Below are positions 49,079-59,513 of a stretch of DNA of 64,000 bases, piece by piece. Made by a program: the position numbers and the translations under genes. The stretch comes from Hominiventricola filiformis (GTDB lineage: Bacteria; Bacillota; Clostridia; Lachnospirales; Lachnospiraceae): the NCBI RefSeq assembly GCF_020686965.1, contig NZ_JAJEPS010000006.1, positions 124,001 through 188,000 of the forward strand, written 5' to 3'. The stretch's first letter is position 1, and every line of letters begins with the position of its first letter. The notes beneath the pieces were generated by a model. It saw only the letters and a program-made list of their open reading frames with translations. It searched no databases and had not been told where the DNA came from.

Positions 49079-50359
49079 CTATATTTTTAATAATTCATAG
49101 ACTTTTTTTGAAAAAATCAACTTTTGTTCAATCTCCTTATCTGCACAATAATATAAACCACACCCATTATTTTCATACACATTATTCAATCCGGAAATTA
49201 TAAAAATCATTTTGTCAGTAAAATTATTTTCCTTACAAACAAATTTATAGTTCACTTTTTCAGGATACTGACGAATAAGGTTTGCAAAATTCCTTATCGA
49301 ATCGAAATAATCGTTTCCAATTTCAGATTCAACTGCTGGATAACTGGATGTGTCAACTATCCAGTTCATACTAACTATTGACATTTTTTCTTTCAGACAT
49401 AAAACAAGTATTTCAAACGCCAATATAGCAGTGTCCATTTTATCTTGATCCGTTATCAATTTATGTATATTTTCTGCTTTTTCAAAAATTTTTTCTTGCG
49501 TACGAATATCTATTCCTTGGGTAATTTCTTTTAAAAATTTTTCCAGTTCAACTTGTTCTTGAAGGCTAAACATCTCGACAAAACTTGCATATTTTTCAGT
49601 AAAATTATTTGCAGATCCATTATCTAATTGAAAACTGAATGAAATAATTTTTTTCAAATACCGATCAACATTCATCTCATCCCCATAGATTTGATGCAAC
49701 GAATTTTCGATTTGCTTTTTTTCCATTGCAATTATCACCACTACATTTTCCAACTCGTTGAATATATGATGAATACGTTCTAACACTTTAATTGCATACG
49801 AGGGCAGACATCTATCTAATTCGTCAACAATAATAACTACTGTTTGATCTTTTGATATTTCCACAATTTGCCCTTGTACTTTTTTAATTACATTCTGAAA
49901 ACCAAAATATTGATCATATATTTTTCCATCATCTTCGGGTGTTTTAATAATATCACCAAAATTTACTCCTGTTTTTGATTTTATTGCTTCAACAGCAATT
50001 TTGGTTATTGCATTTTTTAAAGATTCAAATAGTTGCTTCTTAGTTGCATCTGATAATACACTTATATACTTTTCGATCTGTTCTTTTAATACTGAGATAA
50101 TAGCAACTATAGGCTCTTCATAGTAGTCATATTGCCAACAATCATATCGAACAACAAAAAAGCAATCTGTACCTGTTATTTCTGATTGTTCCATCTTAAG
50201 ACATTCCTGAATCATTTCCAGCACAAAACTCTTACCGCTTCCCCATTCTCCTTCAATAGCAAAGCAACAGTTTTTACGATTTTCTGAAAGAATTTTGGCC
50301 AATTCAACTATCTGTTGAATAAATGGCTCTCTATTTAAAACGTCCTCTTTCAATCGCAC
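49079..50359 (-). CDS. KAP-family P-loop NTPase inside the BREX island
   Basis: A 426-residue KAP NTPase starting at a GTG: Walker A (IEGEWGSGKSFVLEMIQ, about 36-52) and Walker B with KAP pattern (VVIIVDELDRCLPSYAIKVLERIHHIF, about 171-197), followed by VVVIIAMEKKQIE. Unlike many KAP proteins it has no clear membrane insertion. KAP NTPases occur in several anti-phage systems. It is AT-rich compared with pglX and pglZ and looks like an inserted module, 16 bp after pglX. Confidence 0.85.
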   Translation of the reverse strand: MRLKEDVLNREPFIQQIVELAKILSENRKNCCFAIEGEWGSGKSFVLEMIQECLKMEQSEITGTDCFFVVRYDCWQYDYYEEPIVAIISVLKEQIEKYISVLSDATKKQLFESLKNAITKIAVEAIKSKTGVNFGDIIKTPEDDGKIYDQYFGFQNVIKKVQGQIVEISKDQTVVIIVDELDRCLPSYAIKVLERIHHIFNELENVVVIIAMEKKQIENSLHQIYGDEMNVDRYLKKIISFSFQLDNGSANNFTEKYASFVEMFSLQEQVELEKFLKEITQGIDIRTQEKIFEKAENIHKLITDQDKMDTAILAFEILVLCLKEKMSIVSMNWIVDTSSYPAVESEIGNDYFDSIRNFANLIRQYPEKVNYKFVCKENNFTDKMIFIISGLNNVYENNGCGLYYCADKEIEQKLIFSKKVYELLKI

Positions 50360-50375
50360 TTTCTCACCATCTTTC

Positions 50376-53300
50376 TTACTTTATTTTAGCCAAAACATCC
50401 TGGAAAATTGCATAATTTTTCTTCACTCCATCGTCCAGATCAATGGAAATCATCTGGTCGGCAAGGTGATGAATCTTTTCCTCATAGGTTCTGATCTCAG
50501 TATCCTGTGCCTGCAAGGTGGTCAGCTTTTTGTTCAGCTTCACACGCTCACCAGTGGAAGCATTGGCAATACGCTGTTCCAGATCAGCAATGGCAGTGCG
50601 ATAACGAGCCTGTTGTTCATGCACATAATCGGTACGAATACGGGCAATGGTATCTGGTTGATAACGGTGCATATAAATCAGAGCCTTAAAGCCGTTCTTC
50701 TTGCCGCTGTCAAACAGCCAGTAAATCGGGCGTTTTTGATAAATTTTGCAATGGTCAGAATAGAAATCACTCAGGAAATAATTCCGAATCACATCCTTCG
50801 GCTGACCTTTGCCACCCAGAGCATCGGCAATGAATTTTAGGTTTTCATCTAGGGTATCTGCACCGTAAACAGTTTTCACAAATTCCACGAACAGACCGAC
50901 AATATCATCCTCAAAGTATTCATCGTCGCAAATCGGGATAATGTTATCCTTATCCGCAGCAAAAGAAGCATACTTGCCGGTGTCCCATTCGCCGCCTGCA
51001 TAGGCAAGTCCATCCACATCCAGAGAGTAACGACCAAACATACAGCCAACCGCATAGGAAATAAACGAGCGAATATCTCTGCCAAGATCAGCGTTGCGGA
51101 CAGTAACATCCTTATCCTCAACTTCCGGTGTCAGTTCATCCTGCAAACCATAAATGCCAATGAAAATACGGTTCAGTTCTTCCTCATTGGCTTTCAGCTG
51201 GTTGAAGCGGTCATCACATTCAGCCTGCCACTGGTCAAATGCTTCGGCAATAGTCGGAACTTTTCGGAGCAGTGGATGATGCTGGAAGTCCCATGAAGTT
51301 TCAAAGGCATCCCAGTCCACCTTAGCTAATGTTGTATTATTTTTGGCTAATTCATTGATTTCAGGTAATTTCCGGCTTTCAATCCGAATTGGTGCTCTTT
51401 CAACTTCTCCACTTTCTAATGATATTGTTGATGAACCAATTAGTTTTAATAACCTATCAAACACAATAGAATTTGTATAAGCAAGGATGTACCATAAATT
51501 AACATTATTTTTAGGAAACAATCCTGGACCAGTTCCTGCAAAAGCAAATCCTTCCGGGTAATATCGGAAGCACTTTGTACCAGAAGTTATATATGTCCAA
51601 GTAAGTCCTTCTCTGAAGAAATAAGAAGAATTTCTCAAAGAAGACCTCTGCCTTCCATCAGGCCATCTATGATTAGCCAATTCCTTTCCATCAGTTCCCC
51701 AGTTTACAATATAGTCGTTATTGCCATACCATTTGCGATAGTTTCCGCCTTTATTACATGGCTTCCACTTTGTATTATCATAGCCTCCAAAAACGGAAAA
51801 ATTGTCCTTACATACTTCATGCCATAATTTCAAATATACATCATCATTACCTGTTACAAGCCCTTTTCGTCCTTCTGCAAATGATCCCATTCGGTTGCAT
51901 TCAGCAAAAATGGACAACATTGCTTTACTTGCCCAATATGCTACTGGCTGTGTTGGTATCAGGAAAAATCCGTTTTGCTCGAAATAGAATCTTCCCATTC
52001 CTTCAAAAAACCACTTTTCCTTGGTTTCTATCGTATCCACATCACCAGTATTTATAAATAATCTTCTATAATGTGCCGTATAATGTGGGATATTCATTTT
52101 ATGAATTACGAATGCCGTTGTTCCGAAGTCAGAGCCAAAAACACCTCGACCAAGGTGAACCATATTACGAATACTATTGTTTGAAAGTATGTTAAATCTA
52201 AGTTTTTCATAAGATGAAATAAACATCCATACTGGAATATTTATCATTGCCATGAACCCTTGTCTTGAACACATATTCAGTGTCTTTTCCATACAAACTG
52301 TACTCATATCTGATTTAGAATCAGGATAATTCTTTTTAACATAGTCTGAGAGCTTTGCGCCCATGCCGGAACCGCCCATATACGGTGGATTTGTTACAAC
52401 AGTATCATACTTCTGTGCCAGTGCTTCTGCCACCTGTACCAACGGCAAAAGTTCTCTCAATGCCGTTTCACGGGACATATTTATATCTTCTGTAATCTCT
52501 GCAAAACGGTCATACAAAGCAGACCAGTTCTGCGGTGTTACAGTCAGAATCGAACCATATTCCTTTGCATCATGCAGCTCTTTGATAATGGTGTCCATAG
52601 CTGTCGTGAGCTTTGCATCGCCATTACAGAAATAGTCCACTGCGAATTTATCTACATGGTTGCTCTCCACAATAGCATATACATGGGGCTGAATGCCACG
52701 GCTAAAGAAGCGGCGGTCATACTGACGGGCTTTCATCATTACCGCAAAGTAAGCCAGCTGTGCCGCACGGTCATCAATATCCAGACCGTAAAGATTGTTC
52801 TCCACAATGCTTGCCACCGCTTCACGAGTGGTATAACCGTAGGATTCATAAATCTTCATCAGCACATCAAACATATACGCAAGGATATGACCGGAACCGG
52901 AGCATGGGTCAATGACTTTCAGCTGATCCGGTATCAGTGAGGCATATTCCTTACGGATTTCAGCCAGCTGTACTTGCACTTCCGGCTCCTGCTCGGCTTC
53001 TTCCAGATAGTAGTGCCATTTGGTATCTTCCGGATCACGATTTCCGGCAGCATAAGCAAACTGTTCTTCCTCAGTAGGCAGAAGCTGCTCTTTAACATCC
53101 GGGTGTCTCTCCAGCCATAAACGACCAAGGCTGTTCTCTACCATATAGCGAACAATCCAGTCCGGTGTGAAAAGCTGTGTTGCTGCAGGGATGTTTTCTT
53201 TTGTGATTTTTACATTCTTTTTCAGTGCTGCGAAAACGTCATCCTTTTTCTCACTGTTATAATACTGATACAGCCAGCCGATGATTTGGACAGCATCCTT

Positions 53301-53888
53301 CCAGTCGTCCTCCGGTATCAGCTCAATCATCTGCTGAATCACACTACCTTCACGAAGCAGATTGTCCGGCAGAAGAAGCTCAGTGTAGTCCGAGAGTCTC
53401 TGGAACATTCCTGGCAGAATTTTATTCAATGCGTTGCACTGCACGATCAGCAGATATTTATACAGTTCTTCGGTCTTTTCGGCATCTTTCAGCTCATAGA
53501 CCTTTTCCATATCCAATCCATCCAAATCCAGATGAATAGCTTCGGTTATATTCTGCGGCTTAAAATTGTTTTCCTCGTCCGTGAACACACGCACATGGGA
53601 AGGAAGATAGCCGTTGACTTCCATGAATCGCAGAGCGGAGAAACGGTTAAACCAAGTATAGGCAACCTCCTCCATGACCTGCTTATATCCTTTATCGTTA
53701 ATCTCGGCAATCAGAGCCTGACGCTGTTTCTTTTCATCGGCAGTGAGGACTTTGCCGCCAACGCTGTCCGCATTGGCATCCTCAATGTTGTCCTCTGTGA
53801 TACCGTATTCCACACCTTTCAGGGAAACACGGGCGATCAGCTCTGTTCTTGCCCAGACAGCAAATTTTTTAATTGCATTCTTATCCAT
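50376..53888 (-). CDS. pglX: BREX-1 adenine-specific DNA methyltransferase PglX
   Basis: An 1170-residue methyltransferase. SAM motif I DPCSGSGHILAYMFDVL (about 330-346) and catalytic NPPY (about 499-502) are present; target recognition and helical domains follow. Marks host DNA at an asymmetric adenine site so BREX spares it. The stretch about 51320-52355 (residues 511-856, the target-recognition part) is visibly more AT-rich than the rest, suggesting exchange of the specificity domain. Confidence 0.95.
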   Translation of the reverse strand: MDKNAIKKFAVWARTELIARVSLKGVEYGITEDNIEDANADSVGGKVLTADEKKQRQALIAEINDKGYKQVMEEVAYTWFNRFSALRFMEVNGYLPSHVRVFTDEENNFKPQNITEAIHLDLDGLDMEKVYELKDAEKTEELYKYLLIVQCNALNKILPGMFQRLSDYTELLLPDNLLREGSVIQQMIELIPEDDWKDAVQIIGWLYQYYNSEKKDDVFAALKKNVKITKENIPAATQLFTPDWIVRYMVENSLGRLWLERHPDVKEQLLPTEEEQFAYAAGNRDPEDTKWHYYLEEAEQEPEVQVQLAEIRKEYASLIPDQLKVIDPCSGSGHILAYMFDVLMKIYESYGYTTREAVASIVENNLYGLDIDDRAAQLAYFAVMMKARQYDRRFFSRGIQPHVYAIVESNHVDKFAVDYFCNGDAKLTTAMDTIIKELHDAKEYGSILTVTPQNWSALYDRFAEITEDINMSRETALRELLPLVQVAEALAQKYDTVVTNPPYMGGSGMGAKLSDYVKKNYPDSKSDMSTVCMEKTLNMCSRQGFMAMINIPVWMFISSYEKLRFNILSNNSIRNMVHLGRGVFGSDFGTTAFVIHKMNIPHYTAHYRRLFINTGDVDTIETKEKWFFEGMGRFYFEQNGFFLIPTQPVAYWASKAMLSIFAECNRMGSFAEGRKGLVTGNDDVYLKLWHEVCKDNFSVFGGYDNTKWKPCNKGGNYRKWYGNNDYIVNWGTDGKELANHRWPDGRQRSSLRNSSYFFREGLTWTYITSGTKCFRYYPEGFAFAGTGPGLFPKNNVNLWYILAYTNSIVFDRLLKLIGSSTISLESGEVERAPIRIESRKLPEINELAKNNTTLAKVDWDAFETSWDFQHHPLLRKVPTIAEAFDQWQAECDDRFNQLKANEEELNRIFIGIYGLQDELTPEVEDKDVTVRNADLGRDIRSFISYAVGCMFGRYSLDVDGLAYAGGEWDTGKYASFAADKDNIIPICDDEYFEDDIVGLFVEFVKTVYGADTLDENLKFIADALGGKGQPKDVIRNYFLSDFYSDHCKIYQKRPIYWLFDSGKKNGFKALIYMHRYQPDTIARIRTDYVHEQQARYRTAIADLEQRIANASTGERVKLNKKLTTLQAQDTEIRTYEEKIHHLADQMISIDLDDGVKKNYAIFQDVLAKIK

Positions 53889-53924
53889 TATTCCCTACTA
53901 ATTTTCCTTTATCAAAATTTTTTA

Positions 53925-55370
53925 TTAGTTTCTAATTCCTAATTCTTCTGATTTAACATATTGACACATAACTGGCGCTGTTTCAAACGCACTGTTATAT
54001 CGATATTCTCTAAAATTTCCTTCTTTCATTTTTCTCTCTATTTCAATATATTTCCTCTTAAATACTTCTGTATCTGTAAATCCCATTATTTTAGTAGCTT
54101 CTTGTAGATGCTCTTTTGATTTCAAACGAATCGCAAACTGTCTGAAGAGGCTGTTTCCATATTCCGCTCTATCATATATATATGTTATCGGAAACCAAAA
54201 CCACTCTTTCGTATAATTTTCAACAAACATAGATGCATTATGGCAAAAGATATCAGCAAAAACAAATTCATTCTTGTTGCATACTTCTACATTAATATTA
54301 TTAATCCAATAATTAGCTGTTCCAGAATAATAATTTTTACCGTCTTTTTTCGACACAGCTCTATCTAAATTCTCATTATGATTATAAAAGACATCAAAAC
54401 TCTGGTCTTCATTATATCCATGATTACTTACAAAATATGTTTTTGACAAAATATATGATACGGCATCAGAATTTTTATTTTTCAAATAAAATGCCACCAC
54501 ATAAATGAATATCTCATGCAGCAAAGTTCTCATGACTTCGCCTTCGTATCCATCTTTATATTTTATTTCCACACATATTTCTTCCATAACCGATGCTATA
54601 ATTTTATATGCTTCCGGAACATAAAGTGAATACTTTAATAAATGTAAGAAATCATCCCGATATAATTTTGTATCAGCATACAACGCTATATACCCATCCG
54701 CTGATACGCTAGTTTCCAGTTCATCTTTACTAAAATTTATTATCTTCTCTTTTACAACAGATAAAAAATTTCTATATTCATCTTTCTTTATATTATCTGA
54801 TTTCCGTTGTTTTAAGCATTCATAGCCTGTACGCGTTTTTGTTGGAATCATAGATTTTTCTTCCAGCCACGATGGTTTCTTTCCTAATTCTGGTTTTTCT
54901 ACTATTTCTATTCCATACAAGCGTTTTACTAATCTCTGATATTCTGAATCATACTTTTCTTCCTGAGATAAATCAAAATGCAACATCGTTTTTAAATACT
55001 GAGGTTTTGGAATTTCTCCGTTTTCACCCCGTTCAAAAATTACAGGTAAAAATTTTTCTTGTTTAACTTTATTGTAAATTTCCGGTGAAATAATCTGTGT
55101 TTCCGTTCCTACTCCGCCATGTCTTCCATTCGCTTTTTTCTCATAAATCGGGTCAAGTAATATTAATACATTTGTTATTGTTGGATCTGTTACACTCTGC
55201 TCCATAAATGCATATGTATCATTTCCTTCTTTTAAAGACCACTGATCTAACAAAACATCAATACCATTTTCCATTAAATCTGTTGCAAAAGAACGTACTT
55301 TCAATCTGTAGTCCTCAGATCCCCATGCATAAGAGATAAATACCTTGGGATGTTCTATCGTACGTTTCAT
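53925..55370 (-). CDS. SEFIR-domain protein inside the BREX island
   Basis: A 481-residue protein. Residues 1-150 form a SEFIR domain (PKVFISYAWGSEDYRLKV, GIDVLLDQWSLKEGNDTYAFMEQ, VLILLDPIYEKKANGRHGGVGTETQII), a TIR-related fold known in bacterial defence. The C-terminal 330 residues are unassigned and AT-rich. Placed between brxC and pglX with a 9-bp gap to brxC. It may be a second, abortive effector tied to BREX sensing (inference). Confidence 0.85.
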   Translation of the reverse strand: MKRTIEHPKVFISYAWGSEDYRLKVRSFATDLMENGIDVLLDQWSLKEGNDTYAFMEQSVTDPTITNVLILLDPIYEKKANGRHGGVGTETQIISPEIYNKVKQEKFLPVIFERGENGEIPKPQYLKTMLHFDLSQEEKYDSEYQRLVKRLYGIEIVEKPELGKKPSWLEEKSMIPTKTRTGYECLKQRKSDNIKKDEYRNFLSVVKEKIINFSKDELETSVSADGYIALYADTKLYRDDFLHLLKYSLYVPEAYKIIASVMEEICVEIKYKDGYEGEVMRTLLHEIFIYVVAFYLKNKNSDAVSYILSKTYFVSNHGYNEDQSFDVFYNHNENLDRAVSKKDGKNYYSGTANYWINNINVEVCNKNEFVFADIFCHNASMFVENYTKEWFWFPITYIYDRAEYGNSLFRQFAIRLKSKEHLQEATKIMGFTDTEVFKRKYIEIERKMKEGNFREYRYNSAFETAPVMCQYVKSEELGIRN

Positions 55371-55379
55371 AAATCCTCC

Positions 55380-58300
55380 TTAATTCAACTTAATCGCATC
55401 GCAATTCTTCAGCAACTGTTTCAGCTGAGAACGAATCTTCTCTACATAATCATCAATGTCCGCATCCGTCTGTAAGGTCTTTGCCTGGAATACAACCTGA
55501 CGGTTATAGGCACGGACAACCTTTTTCTTTGCCGGAGTCGCTTCTTTTCCTGGCTGTGTCGGCTGTACTGGCGGCTTCGGTGCGGGCGGCGTCAGAACGG
55601 ACTCGATATTGCTGACCGTATCATCCTTGTACTGACACATCGGCAGGAACATGGCATCCAGAAGGGCAAGGCTCTTCAATTCTGCGATTTTCTCCCTGCA
55701 CTGGCTAAAATATCGGTCTGATTTCTCAATCAGATGGGATGCCTTGGAATCGCCGTTTGCGGCAGTGTGGGTAGCTTCCATACACTGACGAACCGTTTCC
55801 AGAACCTCGGCACGTTTTTCCTCCAGCATCTTATCATGGGTAGTACGAACGGTATCCATCAATGGATTCAGTTCACGAATCCGGTTATAGTTGAACTTAC
55901 TTCCGGTCTGAACCAGAGTAATCAGGCGAATGGTATTCAAGGCCTTGTACGCCTCCTCATTTTCTGCAATACGATCAAGGTCATCATGCAGAGATTTTTC
56001 AAACTGCACTGCCTGGTCGAATACGGTTACCTGGGTCTTGAAGAAGTTTTCAATACCATTGCTCATGGTTTCTTTGTTATCAAAAAGAGCATCCTCTTTT
56101 TTCAGCACACGCTCAATCAGGGCAATATTGTCTTTCTTCTGAGAAAGTACATCATCCATCAGACGAATGGCTTCCTGCACCAATGCACGATCCGGGTATT
56201 TATGTCCGTCATAACGGGCATCCAGAGAAGCATAGTAATTGCGCTGTTCTGTAAATTTCTCGGTCACAAAACGAATCAGACCATCTTCATCATCCGGCAC
56301 ATCCATGATGTCGAAATACTCACGGAGCATTGCTTTTACATCACGCATCATTGTAGCAGAAATGGTTTTACGCTTGCTAATAGAAGTCTTACCGATCTCA
56401 CTCTTTTTACGGAGCATATCCGGCAGTTTCGGGTCATCCGGCTGAATGGTATTGCCTGCATATTTGATGGTTACTTCCTGGGAATAAATCAGCTGTGCCA
56501 CAACCGCAGCAATGTCGATTTCTTTCCAGCCATAAGGAATCGCACTGTATTTGCTTTGTACATCTGCCATAGATGTCGGCAGTTTTTTCGCATCCTGCAT
56601 TTCCAGATATTCTTCCATAGCAGAAGCCGCATCACGGTTCGGTTCCATGCCCGGAAGTGCTGTTACCGCACCTGTCAGAATCGCAATAATATCCGCATCA
56701 CTGCCTGCATTATCTGTAATCAGGTCGAGCTTGCTATATACATGAGCGACCAGATATTCAAGAGACTGGTCAATCTTGCTCTTGGCATTCCCGGATTTGA
56801 TTTCCAGATGTTCACCATCCACATAGAACTGCGCCTCTGCAATTGCATTTTGCAATTCAGTCATGGCACTCAGCTCATACTTTCCGGCTTCGTCCTGCTG
56901 GTCGCTGATGATTTTCTGCACACTCTTTGGAAGCTGGCTTACATTTCTCTGCTTTACATACTTGCGAATCTTCATGGCAGATTCCAGAGATTCATAGTAA
57001 GGCGTATCAGCCAGAACCACGATTGCTTCGTTTCCTTTGGATTCTGCCATCAGACGATAATCTGTTTTTTCAATGGCATCAGTAGCAACGGTCAGGAAAC
57101 GCAGACGCATACCGCCTGTTGCCACACCAACCGTAATGCCATCCACCATCTGATCGAAAGCAAAATCATATTTTCCATAACGGAACTTCTTGGTTGTAAA
57201 AATATCGCCGTAAATCATCTGGGCAATACGCTCCACGATGGAAGCAGTATCTATATTTGTATCTCTGATTTCACGCTGAATATCCTGTTCTTCGTCAGTC
57301 AGGAAGTTATAAGTATCACCGGTTCTGCCGATATAGTTCTGGCTCATCAGACGGTCAAGGCATCCACGGACAGCTTCACGCATGATGATCTTATCGACTC
57401 GAATATCGTCTGCCATAAGGATCACGATATTGTCCAGATTGGAAGGAATATCATCAATATACCGAATCAGATACAGAAGTTTCAGTACATCCACATCCTG
57501 TTGTTCGATGCCATCACCGTTATCGGCAGCTTTCTGACAACGCTCAATTACCCGGCGAATAGAACCATCCAGGAAAGTATGTACGGTATCATAAAAACAG
57601 AAGAACGGAACCAGTGCGTATTCGTCTTTCTCCTGAATTTTCTGTGCAGCTTCCTGGAAACCGGACAGCATGGAACGCTCACCACCGGACAGGTGCTTAC
57701 CGGAATTTCCGTGTTTTCGGATTTCAGCAAACACCTTCTGCATAATAATAAACTGATACGGCACGAACGGGAAGTTCTCTGTAAATTCTCTCGGACCGGA
57801 ATAACCTTTAATATCCAGAATAGAGCCACTGAAGCTGAATAGGTTACGAAGAACAGAATCATTCTGCTCATAAACACCTTCCAGGTCTTTCGTTGCTTCC
57901 GGCTTCTTTTTCAAGATACGCTTCTGGATAACTTCATCCACGGAAGAAGAAGATAAGCTCAGTCTTGTCTTGAAACGTGCCTGGATACGGGAGAACTCAT
58001 CAGCACGAACTTTAATGATTTCATCAATGGCTTCCTGTCCGGTGCAGATCACCCAAATCTTGCCTTCACACTCACTTCCGATTTTCTCGGTCAGAGACTG
58101 GAGGTTCAAAAGCATATCGGTATCCGTACCAACATACTGACCAACCTCGTCAATCATAAACAGCAGACGGAAGTTTTCAGGTTTAGTATCTACATAGGCT
58201 TTCATATCTTCCACAAGCTGTGCGATAGAAATTTCTGTTGCGGTTTTATCATTGAACCACGCCTTGGCATCGTCCTCACTCATATCCAGAACTTCCATCA

Positions 58301-58928
58301 GTGTCGGAATGATGAACTTGCCATTGAAAGCAAATGCACGGCGCATTTCCAACCAGGACTTGCCTTTCTTTTCTTCAAAAACTCTGCGGAACTCCTCAGT
58401 CTTGCCCTGTTGGTCAATATAACGCTCCATCATGGCAACTTTCAGGTTCTCACCGTAAAATCCCAGATGGTTGTAGAACATCTTTGCGAAAACACGAAGA
58501 ACAGCCGTCTTGTCTTTATTGCTGAATCCCTCAATATCAATATTGAACAGAATCGTCTCAGCTGGTCCCTTGGTGGCACGATCAATCAGCATAAAGGTTG
58601 CCGGATCATCCTCAAACTTTTTACGGAAACGCTCTACACTGCGGATGCCCTTTACCTCTTTATTTTCCAGAAGATAGGAAAGCATTTTCAGAAAGTGAGA
58701 TTTACCACTTCCAAAGAAACCAGAAATCCAAACACCCATATCAGCGGTCGGATGGTCGAAAGCATCCCCGTAATAGTTGAAGAAAGTAATGAAGTGTTTC
58801 TTCAATTCTCTGGTGATGACATATTCATTTAACTCCTGCTCAATTACATCGTCGGCAGCCTGATCTACTTTAATTACACCATTGATTTTGCGGTTAATGT
58901 CATCCGCAAACATATCTCGAATCATCAT
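55380..58928 (-). CDS. brxC: BREX P-loop ATPase BrxC
   Basis: An 1182-residue BrxC/PglY-type ATPase. Walker A in GVWISGFFGSGKSHFLKMLSYLL (about 66-88), Walker B near FRLLFMIDEVGQYVG (about 253-267), sensor region KIWVICTGQEAID, long coiled-coil middle, and a proline-rich C-terminal linker (PPAPKPPVQPTQPGKEA). Essential BREX component; start ATGATG after GGGGGATAAA. Confidence 0.95.
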   Translation of the reverse strand: MMIRDMFADDINRKINGVIKVDQAADDVIEQELNEYVITRELKKHFITFFNYYGDAFDHPTADMGVWISGFFGSGKSHFLKMLSYLLENKEVKGIRSVERFRKKFEDDPATFMLIDRATKGPAETILFNIDIEGFSNKDKTAVLRVFAKMFYNHLGFYGENLKVAMMERYIDQQGKTEEFRRVFEEKKGKSWLEMRRAFAFNGKFIIPTLMEVLDMSEDDAKAWFNDKTATEISIAQLVEDMKAYVDTKPENFRLLFMIDEVGQYVGTDTDMLLNLQSLTEKIGSECEGKIWVICTGQEAIDEIIKVRADEFSRIQARFKTRLSLSSSSVDEVIQKRILKKKPEATKDLEGVYEQNDSVLRNLFSFSGSILDIKGYSGPREFTENFPFVPYQFIIMQKVFAEIRKHGNSGKHLSGGERSMLSGFQEAAQKIQEKDEYALVPFFCFYDTVHTFLDGSIRRVIERCQKAADNGDGIEQQDVDVLKLLYLIRYIDDIPSNLDNIVILMADDIRVDKIIMREAVRGCLDRLMSQNYIGRTGDTYNFLTDEEQDIQREIRDTNIDTASIVERIAQMIYGDIFTTKKFRYGKYDFAFDQMVDGITVGVATGGMRLRFLTVATDAIEKTDYRLMAESKGNEAIVVLADTPYYESLESAMKIRKYVKQRNVSQLPKSVQKIISDQQDEAGKYELSAMTELQNAIAEAQFYVDGEHLEIKSGNAKSKIDQSLEYLVAHVYSKLDLITDNAGSDADIIAILTGAVTALPGMEPNRDAASAMEEYLEMQDAKKLPTSMADVQSKYSAIPYGWKEIDIAAVVAQLIYSQEVTIKYAGNTIQPDDPKLPDMLRKKSEIGKTSISKRKTISATMMRDVKAMLREYFDIMDVPDDEDGLIRFVTEKFTEQRNYYASLDARYDGHKYPDRALVQEAIRLMDDVLSQKKDNIALIERVLKKEDALFDNKETMSNGIENFFKTQVTVFDQAVQFEKSLHDDLDRIAENEEAYKALNTIRLITLVQTGSKFNYNRIRELNPLMDTVRTTHDKMLEEKRAEVLETVRQCMEATHTAANGDSKASHLIEKSDRYFSQCREKIAELKSLALLDAMFLPMCQYKDDTVSNIESVLTPPAPKPPVQPTQPGKEATPAKKKVVRAYNRQVVFQAKTLQTDADIDDYVEKIRSQLKQLLKNCDAIKLN

Positions 58929-58941
58929 GGCTTTATCCCCC

Positions 58942-59502
58942 TTAATCTATGACATTGAATGCCCGGTAATAATCATTTGGTGTCAGACGATTGAACAGTT
59001 TTACATGACGACCATCAAATTCACCTGGATACATAACCAAAATCGGAACATCCGAAAAATACGGTTGCAAGGCTTCCAGTAAAGTATGGATTCTCATAAA
59101 CGGGAACACCTCACCTACACCTGTCAGCATCAGCACATCACCCGGTTCGTGCGGCTCATACTGGATTTTATCAATGAACTCTCCATTGCCGATTGCAGAG
59201 TTAAGCTGCTCCAAAAGATAAGCACTTCCGTCAGCTTCCTCCATATCGGGAATGGCATCTGTGATGTCCATATCATCGCAGATAGAGAGAAATGTTTTAT
59301 ATAAATTACAAACAATCAAATGGCAATCTAAGGACTGATCGGTTTCCAGCTGATTCACAAAATGGCGGACAACCATTTCATTCTCCGGTTCATAACAGAA
59401 GATTCTGATATTCACCTCATTGCTGAGTCCCTTGCCTTCCAGAAACTCCGGTTCCTGGATCAATGCCCGAACTTTGTCCAGGCGTTCTTTTATATCACTC
59501 AT
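58942..59502 (-). CDS. brxB: BREX protein BrxB (DUF1788)
   Basis: About 186 residues from the ATG at 59502, 7-8 bp after GGAGG and 11 bp beyond the brxA stop. DUF1788 pattern: IRIFCYEPENEMVVRHFV, LMLTGVGEVFPFMRIHTLLEAL, PILVMYPGEFDGRHVKLFNRL. Scaffold-like BREX component of unknown chemistry. Confidence 0.92.
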   Translation of the reverse strand: MSDIKERLDKVRALIQEPEFLEGKGLSNEVNIRIFCYEPENEMVVRHFVNQLETDQSLDCHLIVCNLYKTFLSICDDMDITDAIPDMEEADGSAYLLEQLNSAIGNGEFIDKIQYEPHEPGDVLMLTGVGEVFPFMRIHTLLEALQPYFSDVPILVMYPGEFDGRHVKLFNRLTPNDYYRAFNVID

Positions 59503-59513
59503 CAGGCTACCTC

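Noticed and set aside
55734..57842. A 702-codon plus-strand open frame
   Set aside because: It lies wholly antisense to brxC, which has clear family motifs; composition is that of a complement frame and there is no ribosome binding site.
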